From NCBI GenBank assembly GCA_946623915.1, contig CAMORQ010000054.1, forward strand, positions 1 to 9,319: a stretch of DNA of 9,319 nucleotides, read 5' to 3'. The position numbers and the translations under genes were made by a program. How positions within the stretch are numbered: position 1 is the first letter of the stretch; each line of letters begins with the position of its first letter. Below, piece after piece: positions 1-6,576 of the stretch. A model generated the notes under the pieces. That model was not told where the DNA came from. It searched no databases and worked only from the letters and a program-made list of their open reading frames with translations. The stretch is from an uncultured Coriobacteriaceae bacterium. GTDB taxonomy: Bacteria; Actinomycetota; Coriobacteriia; Coriobacteriales; Eggerthellaceae.

Positions 1-3000
1 CGGCCGGGTCGTAGCCCTCCACGCCCGCGTAGTCGTGGTTCGCATCGTCCACCGCGAGCGTCGCCGGGTAGCCAACGTTGGCCACGGTGGGCACGATGGA
101 GCCATCCGCCCACGTCCAGCCCCCGGGCAGCGCGACGTCCGCCAGGGTCCTGGCCTTGTCGTAGGTCACGGGCTCTGGTGTGGGGGTGGACACCTCGGGG
201 GCCTTTGCCTTGGCCACGGCCACCTTCACGTCCGCGCCTGCCACGGCGTTGTAGTTGTCGGCGTCCTCGGGCGCGAAGCTGGCCTTGAAGGTGTTCTCGC
301 CGGCGGGACCGACGCTCGTCGTGCTGTCCGCGTCCCACGTCCAGGTGCCGGGCGTGTTGCCCTTCGGGTTGGCAAGAGCCACGTCGGCCAGCGTCTGGCC
401 GTAGGTCGCTTTAAGCCCAGCGGGCGCAACCGCGACGGGGTCGGCCTTGGCTATCTCGTAGACCACGTGAGCAGTCGCGGCGCCTTCGCTTTCCCCAAGG
501 GTGATTTCTGCCCAGTACGTGCCCGCGTCGGTGGGAGCGCCCGCGAGCGCTTCGCCGTCCTTGGCGGTTCCTTCCTCGTTGGTCTTGTAATAGCTGACCT
601 GCGCCTCACCCTGGATTCTGTTCTCGTCGGTAATTGCAGCCTCCGCGCTTACGCCCTCGCCTTCCTGGCCGTAGGTCCTAAGCGTCGGGGCGGCTATGGT
701 CAGCGTGCGCGGATCCTTGTCGTAGCCGTCCGCGCAGCCGTCCGCGCACCTCGCGGTGATGGTGGCGCCATCTGCCGTGTAGGTCCACTCGTGCTCGTGC
801 AGGGAGATAGTGTAGACCACCCGCCTGGTGCCTTCCACGTCCTCCACAGACCTGCTGACGGCCGCCGGGTCGACTCCCTGCATGTCCGCCCAGAAGGCCG
901 GGCGCAGGTAGCCGCCCAGGCTCGGGGTCCGCGTGCCCGCCAAACCGCCGGCGGTCACGTAGCCGGCCGCGGCGCTGTCCTGGATGGCCGAACGCAGCCA
1001 CCAGAAGGAGGCGTCGCCGACGCCATCCTCGTCATAGAGTTTCGCGACCATCTCGCCCTTCTGCTGCATGAACTCAAGCGCCTCCTCGCCGGAGAGGAAA
1101 AAGACCGTATCGTCTGAGGTGAGGATACGATCGCCCTGCGCGGTCGTGAATGCGCCGCCCGAGGCCTGGCTTGCGGGCACGGAATACGCCTTGTCCGACA
1201 CGCTGCCGGGAACGTTGCTCAGCTCAAGGCCTGTAATCTGGCCCAGGATGTCCTGGCCGAAGGCGGCCGCCCAGGTCTGCGCGGTGCTGCCCTGCCATGC
1301 GTTGCCGCTGCCGAAAGCAACTTTGCCCGTGGTGTTCGAACTCTTGCCGCCCGACCACAGGTACTCGGACATGAGCAGCATCCTGCCGTCCTCGACCTTG
1401 AGCACGCGGAACATTGGATTGCCGCCGTAGGCCTTGCCCGCGGCTGCGGAGGCCGAGAGGTCTACGCCCGTGGCGCGGATCGCGTCGCCCACACGGACCG
1501 TGAAGCCAGTGCCGGGGACATCATAGGACGCGACGGTCAGGCCTGCCTCGGCCTTCTGAACGGCCGCCTTCTTCGCGGCGATCTGTGCGAGGACCTCCTT
1601 GGTCTCGGCGACCGTCGAAGGCTGATGGTCCTCTGCAATACAGGCGCTTCCTGCAGTCGCCGCGTCGGTTACGGCCTGCTTGGTCTCGTTCGTGTAGCCC
1701 TTGGCAACGTAGTCGCGGGCGGCCTGTGCATGATCGATGGCTGCCTGAAGGTCGGCCTTGGCGTCTGCCACCGCCTCCTCGAAGCTCTTGATGGTCTTAG
1801 GGCTGGCGTCAGTGAACACGATGATGTGGTCGAGCTTCAGGTTGACGGCCGGCCTTGCGCCATAGCTGGCAGTGGTTTCGCTGGCATTTTGCGTCTCACC
1901 GTTTGCGCCCACGTAGTCGGTGCCCGAACGGAGCCACCACTGTCCAGGATTCGAGATCTTGGGAATCATCCTGCTCGAGGTGTCCGACCAGTTGTACTTG
2001 GCATATTCTGCCGTCGAAAGGAGAAAGGCTTTGTCGGCAGCACCCTCGCCCGTCCCGTCGAGCCCGTCAGCTGCCGCGACCCCCAAAACCGCGGTCTTGG
2101 CGCTGTCGTTGATCCTGTTCGTGTAGAAGTCCGCACACCACTCATCGCTGCCGTCGAACGTCGTCGACCCCTGGCCATCCTTAGCGAGCAGGAGCATACC
2201 CGGTGCGGTCTGCCCGCCAGCCTCAAGCGCCTCGGCCGTCGCGTAGCCGTTCGTGCGGTCGGCATCCAGGACGACCCATTCCACGCCCGCGAACTTCACG
2301 GTATCGTAGTCCGCGATACCAAGACTGGCCGCATCCGACTTGCCCGGCACGACGCCCCTCTTGCCGTCTTCGCTCACAACCCAGCCGTCGCCGAGCATGG
2401 CGCGGAGTGTTTCGCCCGTCTCGTCGGTCTGCGCGCCCTGCTCTGTGCCATAGGCCGTGTAGTAGTAGCAGTTGTCGATCACGATGTTGGCAGCATCATG
2501 GACGCGCGAGAAAGTCCCGCATCCGGTAAAGACGCCTTCTTCTTGCTTGGTTCCAAATTCGCCTGCGTTCAGGCAGTTCTCAAACGAGACCGTTCTCGCC
2601 CCGGGCCATCCTAAGAGGCCGCCGCTGTGGGTGGTTGTCTCTCCTGTGATGCTTCCGTCGAACAGGCAGTCGGTGAAGGCCGTGTGCGACCCCTCGGTAT
2701 CCGTTCTCGCGACGAATCCGCCATGCGTGCCGTCTCCATTCCTGGAGCTTTCGATGGCGACCTTGCTGCGGCAGGAAACGAACGATGTGTTCCCCCTCGC
2801 ATCCGCCACGATGCCGCCCGCGAACTGGTTCGAGGTCTGTATGGTGCCGGCAACCGTGAGATTGATAAACCTTGCGCCATCGACGTAGCGGAACGGCGCG
2901 ACGTAGCTATCGCCGCCCCCATAGTTGAAAGTGAGCGTGTGGCCGTCGCCGTCGAAAGTGCCCTTGAAGCGGTTGGCGTTGGTTCCCGCCATCGTGGACA

Positions 3001-6000
3001 CGGAGATGTCGGCGGCAAGGCGCACCACCTTGCCCGCAAAGGACGTGCCACTGTTCACCTTCGTAGCGAACGCGTCCCACTCTCCCGCGCTCGATATGGT
3101 GTACACCTGGTCGCTTTGGTCCTCGCCCGCACCCGCTGCCTGCGCAACAGTCACCGTCACGCAGACGGGTGTGGTGTCGTTGTGGTTCTCGTCGCCGGCA
3201 ACCTTGTACCAGACGTAGTAGGTGCCAGCGTCGGTCGCCATGGGAATACTCTCGCTATAGGCCGAGTTCGCAGGCTTGTTGCTCGCGTTCGAGCCAAGAG
3301 CATAGACCATCGTGCCGTCCACCAGCTCCGTGCCGTCGACCGTCACGAGCGGACGCTCGGCGCCGTCTGCGGTCCAGCCGTTTGCGCGCACCATGGCGGG
3401 CGCTGTTTCGGCCTTGGAGATGGTCACGGTGACGTCCTGGGTCGCGACCTCGCTGGTTTCGGTCTCCGCTGCCGTCACGGCAACATAAGCCTTGCCATCC
3501 GCGGGGACCTTCTTGATCGAGAGCACGCCCGTGGAGGCATCCACGTCGATATAGTCTTCGCTTCCGGCCTTCACGGCGTAGCTAATCTCGCCAGTGCCCT
3601 GTGCGGGATCGGTCACCCGCCCGCTCACGGCCTTGTCGCTGTCGCCGTAGGTGGCTTCGACATCTTCGGCTTCGATGGTCTGCTTGTCCTTCTCCGACAC
3701 GTTCACCGTGATGATGGCCGGCTCAAGGGCCTTGTAGTTGTCGTCTTCCGCAACCGTGACGGCAACCTTCACCGTTCCCGCCGTGTCTCCGGATGTCAGG
3801 ACGCTGCCGTCGAGGGTGCAGCCGATCGCATCGCCGTCGAAGGCGTAGGTCACGTCTCCGCTCGCTGCATTCTTCGCCACGTTGCCGGCCAGATCGATGG
3901 TCTTGCCGCCCTTGGTGACGCGCACCTCGCCCCCTACGGTCGCGGGGTTATCCGCCTTTCCGATGGTGTACATCACTGTAGCGCTTGCAGAGTTGGCCTC
4001 GGTGCCAAGCGTTATCACAGCCAGATACGTGCCCGCGTCGGTGGGGGCGGCAGGCAGCTTGTCGCTTACCTGGGCGATCTCTCCATCCTCCAGCGCGAGC
4101 ACCTCGAAATACTCCACTTCCGCGTTGCCCTGGATGCTGTCCTCGTCGGTGATGACCGCATCCGCGCTGATGCCCTCGCCGGTCTGCCCATACGTGGTCA
4201 GCGTCGGAGCATCGATGGCCAGCGTGGTCGTGTAATCCACAAGCTTGCACTTGTGGTCTATGTTCTTGCACGTTGCCGTGATGGTGTTGCCACTGACGGA
4301 ATAGACCAGTTCGTGTTCGTGCGCGGTGAACGTCTTTGTTGCCGGGTCGAAATTGACAGCCGTCAAGTCCAGCTGCAAAGCGGGGCGGACGCCGCATACA
4401 TAGGCGAAATTGGTAATAGCCTGCATATACCAGCCCGTCGAACTATCATTTATGTAAACTACGTTGCCGTCTGACCAGCGCGTCCACCACTCCCTGAACC
4501 CCAGTCTGCCCACTTCATTCGCCAAGGCAAACTTCGATGGGTTACTACCCGGCACCATGTAATCGTTATATCCCAGAAGATACAGTTTGCCGTTCGGCGT
4601 ATCCTTCATTGCAAAAGCGACACTCTTGAATTCGCCCGTCGCAACAAGGTCGTCGAGATACGCTTTCACCTCCGAGTTTTCGTAACTGGTTTTTTCACCA
4701 GCGAAGCGGCGGCTGCCAAAGCTGTTGTCCGCAGCGAACAGCGTCACGCTCTTCTTCTCGGGGTCCATGGACTCGTCTTTTATGATGACCCACTTGTGCC
4801 CATTGAAGTTGACCATTTGTTCGTTGACGTCTATGCCGTCGTCATCTGCGGGTATAAGGCTCGTGTACATATTGGGGGCAAAGGTTTTCGTATCGGCCAT
4901 ATACATCACCGCCGACATGTCCAACTGCACGGCGGGGCGGATGCCATACGAGTCCGTAACAGAGCCCACGCCCACTTGGCCTTCGGAGACATGTCCGTCG
5001 ATGGTGCCCCACGCATACATCGCCTGGTCATTTGACACACCCGTGCGCAGCCACCACTCCCCGTTCGAGCAATTTCCACCCGAGAAGTCTGCTTTCATGA
5101 CACTAGTCGGGACATTCGAGGCTTCATCATAACTAAGGAGATACAGCTTGCCGTTCGGCGTATCCTTCATGACCCCCGCGACATCCTTGAACCCATCGTC
5201 TTGGGTGAGCAGATCGTCAAGATATGCCTTCACGGTAGAGCTGGCGTAATCGTTGCTCGAATCGCTGAACTTCGATACGCCGAAGCTCGTATCCGCCGAC
5301 AGCAGCGTGACGGTTCCCTCCGTAGGGCTCGTGAGGTCGTCCGCGATGACATACCACTTGCGCCCGTTGAAGTTCACCTGCTTTTCGATCAGCTGCTCGG
5401 CATTGTCGTTGTTTGTGGGGATGATATTCGGGTACTGCTTGATCAAAAACGTCTTCGTGCTGGAATCGAAGACGACGCTTTTAAGGTCCAGCTGCAAGGC
5501 GGGGCGAAGGCCGTAGTCTGAATTGGCTTGATGGCCTGCCGGCATGATCAATCCATAATCTCCATACACGTAAGCCACTTTACCGGAGTCTGTGCCGGGA
5601 GAGCGCAGCCACCAGTGAGATGGATTAAGGGGTATCGCCTGCTTGAAGTTGATTTTTCGCACGTTTTCCGGGAGCTGATTAGCCTCTTCTGTGCTCAGGA
5701 GGTACATCTTGCCGTATGGGGTATTCCTCAAGGCCGAGGCGACGTTTTTGAACTCGCCCGTATTGACCATGTCCGTGAGATAGGCTTTTACAGAAGAACT
5801 GTCGTAATCGTTAGCACCCGCATTGCCCCATACAATCCAACCGAAGCCCTTGTCCGCCGCGAGCAGCGTCACATAGCCTTCCTGGGCTCCCGTGGAGTTG
5901 TCCTCGATGATGTGCCACTTGTGGCCGTTGAAGGTCACCTGCTTGCCCGTTAGGGCGTCGCCATCTTCGCTGCCCGTCGGGATAAGGTTTGTGTACGCTT

Positions 6001-6109
6001 CCGTCGCCGCGTGCGCCTGCGGTACCGCACACAACAACGACACGGCAAGTGCCGCCACAATTGCCACTAGGACAGAGATGGCCTTGCTGGAAATAGATTT
6101 CGCGCTCAT
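1..6109 (-). CDS. Giant secreted multi-module surface protein (adhesin-like), 3' end outside window
   Basis: One uninterrupted frame of 2036 codons runs from ATG at 6109 past the left edge, so the C-terminus and any LPXTG or other wall anchor are not visible. The start is supported by AAAGGGG six bases upstream and by a Sec signal peptide: Lys at 4 and 9, hydrophobic core 11-28, likely cleavage after AHA (34). Module order by residue: WWLRS/RPAL (DUF6273-like) modules at 41-215, 228-403 and 417-588; H-E-H/MBG-like module 597-720; Ig-like modules 721-1000, including a GTYYVWYKV motif; GLUG-like beta-helix region about 1002-1250; fourth WWLRS module 1265-1432; FIVAR-like helices 1443-1526; fifth WWLRS module 1533-1750; second H-E-H/MBG-like module 1771-1890; and two further YGQTLADV/WTW-type repeats to the edge. 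Such mosaics are usual in wall-attached adhesins or carbohydrate/matrix-binding proteins. I see no catalytic domain. The family calls are by eye and the binding target is unknown. It appears to be transcribed alone, from a promoter at 6242-6270. Confidence 0.95.
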   Translation of the reverse strand, partial: MSAKSISSKAISVLVAIVAALAVSLLCAVPQAHAATEAYTNLIPTGSEDGDALTGKQVTFNGHKWHIIEDNSTGAQEGYVTLLAADKGFGWIVWGNAGANDYDSSSVKAYLTDMVNTGEFKNVASALRNTPYGKMYLLSTEEANQLPENVRKINFKQAIPLNPSHWWLRSPGTDSGKVAYVYGDYGLIMPAGHQANSDYGLRPALQLDLKSVVFDSSTKTFLIKQYPNIIPTNNDNAEQLIEKQVNFNGRKWYVIADDLTSPTEGTVTLLSADTSFGVSKFSDSSNDYASSTVKAYLDDLLTQDDGFKDVAGVMKDTPNGKLYLLSYDEASNVPTSVMKADFSGGNCSNGEWWLRTGVSNDQAMYAWGTIDGHVSEGQVGVGSVTDSYGIRPAVQLDMSAVMYMADTKTFAPNMYTSLIPADDDGIDVNEQMVNFNGHKWVIIKDESMDPEKKSVTLFAADNSFGSRRFAGEKTSYENSEVKAYLDDLVATGEFKSVAFAMKDTPNGKLYLLGYNDYMVPGSNPSKFALANEVGRLGFREWWTRWSDGNVVYINDSSTGWYMQAITNFAYVCGVRPALQLDLTAVNFDPATKTFTAHEHELVYSVSGNTITATCKNIDHKCKLVDYTTTLAIDAPTLTTYGQTGEGISADAVITDEDSIQGNAEVEYFEVLALEDGEIAQVSDKLPAAPTDAGTYLAVITLGTEANSASATVMYTIGKADNPATVGGEVRVTKGGKTIDLAGNVAKNAASGDVTYAFDGDAIGCTLDGSVLTSGDTAGTVKVAVTVAEDDNYKALEPAIITVNVSEKDKQTIEAEDVEATYGDSDKAVSGRVTDPAQGTGEISYAVKAGSEDYIDVDASTGVLSIKKVPADGKAYVAVTAAETETSEVATQDVTVTISKAETAPAMVRANGWTADGAERPLVTVDGTELVDGTMVYALGSNASNKPANSAYSESIPMATDAGTYYVWYKVAGDENHNDTTPVCVTVTVAQAAGAGEDQSDQVYTISSAGEWDAFATKVNSGTSFAGKVVRLAADISVSTMAGTNANRFKGTFDGDGHTLTFNYGGGDSYVAPFRYVDGARFINLTVAGTIQTSNQFAGGIVADARGNTSFVSCRSKVAIESSRNGDGTHGGFVARTDTEGSHTAFTDCLFDGSITGETTTHSGGLLGWPGARTVSFENCLNAGEFGTKQEEGVFTGCGTFSRVHDAANIVIDNCYYYTAYGTEQGAQTDETGETLRAMLGDGWVVSEDGKRGVVPGKSDAASLGIADYDTVKFAGVEWVVLDADRTNGYATAEALEAGGQTAPGMLLLAKDGQGSTTFDGSDEWCADFYTNRINDSAKTAVLGVAAADGLDGTGEGAADKAFLLSTAEYAKYNWSDTSSRMIPKISNPGQWWLRSGTDYVGANGETQNASETTASYGARPAVNLKLDHIIVFTDASPKTIKSFEEAVADAKADLQAAIDHAQAARDYVAKGYTNETKQAVTDAATAGSACIAEDHQPSTVAETKEVLAQIAAKKAAVQKAEAGLTVASYDVPGTGFTVRVGDAIRATGVDLSASAAAGKAYGGNPMFRVLKVEDGRMLLMSEYLWSGGKSSNTTGKVAFGSGNAWQGSTAQTWAAAFGQDILGQITGLELSNVPGSVSDKAYSVPASQASGGAFTTAQGDRILTSDDTVFFLSGEEALEFMQQKGEMVAKLYDEDGVGDASFWWLRSAIQDSAAAGYVTAGGLAGTRTPSLGGYLRPAFWADMQGVDPAAVSRSVEDVEGTRRVVYTISLHEHEWTYTADGATITARCADGCADGYDKDPRTLTIAAPTLRTYGQEGEGVSAEAAITDENRIQGEAQVSYYKTNEEGTAKDGEALAGAPTDAGTYWAEITLGESEGAATAHVVYEIAKADPVAVAPAGLKATYGQTLADVALANPKGNTPGTWTWDADSTTSVGPAGENTFKASFAPEDADNYNAVAGADVKVAVAKAKAPEVSTPTPEPVTYDKARTLADVALPGGWTWADGSIVPTVANVGYPATLAVDDANHDYAGVEGYDPA
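440..799 (-). repeat. H-E-H / MBG-like Ig module, copy 2
   Basis: Residues 1771-1890. HEHE (1771-1774), C1788 and C1792, then APTLRTYGQEGEGVSAEA, ITDENRIQGEAQV and PTDAGTYWAEITLG, ending in AKAD. It is clearly homologous to residues 597-720. As in copy 1, it directly follows a WWLRS module, so the two-module unit was duplicated together. Confidence 0.75.
860..1513 (-). repeat. Fifth WWLRS/RPAF (DUF6273-like) module
   Basis: Residues about 1533-1750. It has an MFRVLKVEDGRMLLMSEYL opening, a long insert with W-rich segments, a TVFFLSGEEAL block, WWLRSA at 1703 and a terminal LRPAFWADM (1735-1743). It is about 215 residues, longer than the other copies (about 170), because of extra sequence in the first half. 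Confidence 0.7.
1529..1783 (-). other. FIVAR-like helical segment of the surface protein
   Basis: Residues about 1443-1526. Ala/Lys/Glu-rich, with heptad-like helices (FEEAVADAKADLQAAIDHA), a central YTNETKQAV turn and a closing TKEVLAQIAAKKAAVQKAE helix. It resembles a single FIVAR module, which acts as a rod or spacer in Gram-positive surface proteins. Confidence 0.55.
1814..2317 (-). repeat. Fourth WWLRS/RPAV (DUF6273-like) module
   Basis: Residues about 1265-1432 of the surface protein. It opens with YDTVKFAGVEWVVLD, has an FLLSTAEYAKY block, WWLRSG at 1391, and ends with YGARPAVNLKLD (1416-1427). It is more diverged from the tandem trio than they are from each other, and is followed directly by the helical FIVAR-like segment. 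Confidence 0.75.
2360..3106 (-). other. GLUG-like beta-helix region of the surface protein
   Basis: Residues about 1002-1250. It starts with a YTISSAGEWDAFA segment, then FKGTFDGDGHTL, and repeating short strands ending in FINLTVAG, FAGGIVADA, FVSCRS, GGFVART, FTDCLFDGSI, SGGLLGW and FENCLNAG. This alternation of G-G-hydrophobic turns and short strands every 20-25 residues is typical of GLUG-type right-handed beta-helices in secreted adhesins and proteases. The domain call is by pattern only. Confidence 0.65.
3950..4321 (-). repeat. H-E-H / MBG-like Ig module, copy 1
   Basis: Residues 597-720. It begins with HEHE (597-600), contains C614 and C621, then APTLTTYGQTGEGISADA, an ITDEDSIQGNAEV block and a closing PTDAGTYLAVITLG strand pair ending in GKAD. 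It matches a second copy at 440-799. The H-x-H plus paired Cys arrangement could bind a metal. That is inference. Confidence 0.75.
4346..5989 (-). repeat. Three tandem WWLRS/RPAL (DUF6273-like) modules in the surface protein
   Basis: Three consecutive copies with a period of about 187-189 residues (561-567 bp). Each starts with an IPx-D-x-x-V-N/T-F-N-G-x-K-W block (W65, W252, W440), passes through VTLLAADxxFG, SSxVKAYLxD and DTPNGKLYLLS-like blocks, reaches a WW motif (166, 352, 541) and ends in (Y/V)GxRPAxQLD. Copies 2 and 3 also share long identical DNA stretches, for example around 4590-4610 and 5150-5170, so the duplication is fairly recent. Copy 3 has WWTRW instead of WWLRS. The DUF6273 assignment rests on the WWLRS...RPA signature. 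The family's function is unknown to me. Confidence 0.85.
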
Positions 6110-6115
6110 GGCGAG

Positions 6116-6122
6116 CCCCTTT
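6116..6122 (-). promoter_or_regulatory. Ribosome binding site of the surface-protein gene
   Basis: AAAGGGG on the minus strand, six bases before the ATG at 6109. It fixes the start directly ahead of a good signal peptide. Confidence 0.75.
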
Positions 6123-6157
6123 CGTTCCTATACGTCACTCAAACATGCCCTTACGCG

Positions 6158-6180
6158 TTAGCCAGAATAGTTCTGGCCAA
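6158..6180. promoter_or_regulatory. Inverted repeat in the leader of the surface-protein gene
   Basis: Arms TTAGCCAGAA (6158-6167) and TTCTGGCCAA (6171-6180) are separated by three bases, with one imperfect pair (G-U in RNA) among ten. It lies about 50-70 bases before the start codon and downstream of the predicted promoter. It could be an operator for a dimeric regulator or a leader RNA stem-loop. No T-run follows, so it is not a terminator. Confidence 0.5.
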
Positions 6181-6241
6181 TTTCAAGCGGTAACGCACAG
6201 GCTGAAAACATTCAGTAACCTGCGCCTTTCCCGCCAAGTAT

Positions 6242-6270
6242 GTTATACCGCCTTATGCCTTCTTACACAA
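6242..6270 (-). promoter_or_regulatory. Sigma70-type promoter for the surface-protein gene
   Basis: On the minus strand, a -35-like TTGTGT (6270-6265), 17 bases, then TATAAC (6247-6242), which is 5 of 6 to the -10 consensus. Transcription would start near 6235 and give a leader of about 125 bases. The -35 abuts the hairpin at 6272-6296. Confidence 0.55.
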
Positions 6271-6271
6271 G

Positions 6272-6296
6272 AGGGGGTTCCAGAATGGAACCCCCT
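6272..6296. promoter_or_regulatory. Perfect 10-bp hairpin directly upstream of the -35 box
   Basis: AGGGGGTTCC (6272-6281) and GGAACCCCCT (6287-6296) pair perfectly around a five-base loop. Read on the minus strand it is followed by TCTTGTGT, a weak U-run, so it may insulate the promoter from upstream transcripts. It could equally be an operator touching the -35. Confidence 0.5.
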
Positions 6297-6308
6297 GAGA
6301 CGCCGGCA

Positions 6309-6363
6309 GCCCGCGGGCACCTCGACTCGGACCCATGGCACCACCTATGCGAGAGTCTTGCCC
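6309..6363. other. Nested inverted repeats, possible structured RNA
   Basis: Three helices nest: GGGCA (6315-6319) with TGCCC (6359-6363), GACTC (6324-6328) with GAGTC (6353-6357), and CATGG (6334-6338) with CC-ATG (6344-6349, one bulge) around a CACCA loop. A 10-bp palindrome GCCCGCGGGC sits at 6309-6318. The fold is possible on either strand. I could not match it to a riboswitch class I know. Confidence 0.4.
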
Positions 6364-6374
6364 CTAAACAGGAC

Positions 6375-6410
6375 GAAAATAATGTGACACCAACGCGTCG
6401 TTGCTGTCAC
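6375..6410 (-). terminator. Probable intrinsic terminator of the transporter operon
   Basis: GTGACA and CAACG (6384-6395, one unpaired base) pair with CGTTG and TGTCAC (6399-6410) around a three-base loop. Read on the minus strand the stem is followed by ATTATTTT (6383-6376), a usable U-run. It lies about 170 bases past the ABC gene stop, in the right orientation to end that transcript. Confidence 0.55.
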
Positions 6411-6455
6411 GTTTGGATAATCCACCCCGCGTCTTGGCCGGAATGGGGGCATGGG

Positions 6456-6490
6456 AAGATGGGCGCCGGTTGATCCGGTGCCCATCTTTT
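6456..6490 (+). terminator. Strong intrinsic terminator-like hairpin, best read on the plus strand
   Basis: AAGATGGGCGCCGG (6456-6469) pairs with CCGGTGCCCATCTT (6475-6488), 14 pairs with one G-U, around a five-base loop. The stem runs into TTTT (6487-6490) on the plus strand. On the minus strand the G-U becomes a mismatch and the tail is poor (TCTTCCC). No plus-strand protein gene is visible upstream, so it may end an unannotated small RNA or act weakly for the minus-strand operon. Confidence 0.55.
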
Positions 6491-6518
6491 CGCGGGCGGA
6501 AAGCTGACGATCGGCTAC

Positions 6519-6554
6519 GACGCCTTTGTCAGGTTTGACGCGTTTGTCAGGTTC
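6519..6554. repeat. 18-bp tandem direct repeat downstream of the ABC gene
   Basis: Two adjacent copies of GACGCSTTTGTCAGGTTY (6519-6536 and 6537-6554) differ at two positions. They begin 22 bases past the ABC stop codon. The role is unknown. They could be a slippage duplication or a paired protein-binding site. Confidence 0.6.
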
Positions 6555-6576
6555 CGCGGAGGACGTCTGGGGGCCA

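Larger units (their letters stand above)
6110..6576. other. Structured intergenic region without a convincing protein gene
   Basis: 467 bases between the ABC gene and the surface-protein gene. Small open frames on the plus strand lack ribosome sites and run through the hairpins. The individual elements are the leader inverted repeat, promoter, three hairpins, nested inverted repeat and 18-bp tandem repeat. The density of inverted repeats (five in about 330 bases, 6158-6490) is high for a simple spacer. Confidence 0.6.

Noticed and set aside
2627..4474. A 615-codon open frame on the plus strand, with similar ones at 35-1117 and 1625-2614
   Set aside because: These frames are the exact codon-for-codon complement of the giant minus-strand gene and stay open only because it seldom uses TTA, CTA or TCA. 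Their products have no recognisable domains and are Arg/Gly/His/Val-rich.
4346..5989. CRISPR or DNA-level repeat array
   Set aside because: The ~565-bp periodicity reflects in-frame protein modules with diverged sequence, not short identical repeats with spacers.
6028..6109. Lipoprotein signal (Cys27 in the leader peptide)
   Set aside because: The residues before Cys27 are S-L-L, which do not fit a lipobox, and a standard AHA cleavage site follows at 34.
6300..6360. T-box antiterminator resemblance on the minus strand (GGUGGU-CC-GGGUC)
   Set aside because: The invariant UGGNACCGCG core is broken, there is no stem I with the expected bulges upstream, and the downstream gene is not an amino acid or tRNA-synthetase gene.
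6260..6420. Cyclic-di-GMP, TPP, cobalamin or guanidine riboswitch
   Set aside because: Short fragments resemble each, but none of the invariant cores (for example GACGCAAAGCC or GCCACUG) is present.
6240..6473. Small plus-strand open frame (77 codons) in the intergenic region
   Set aside because: It has no ribosome binding site, crosses three inverted repeats and ends inside a terminator loop.
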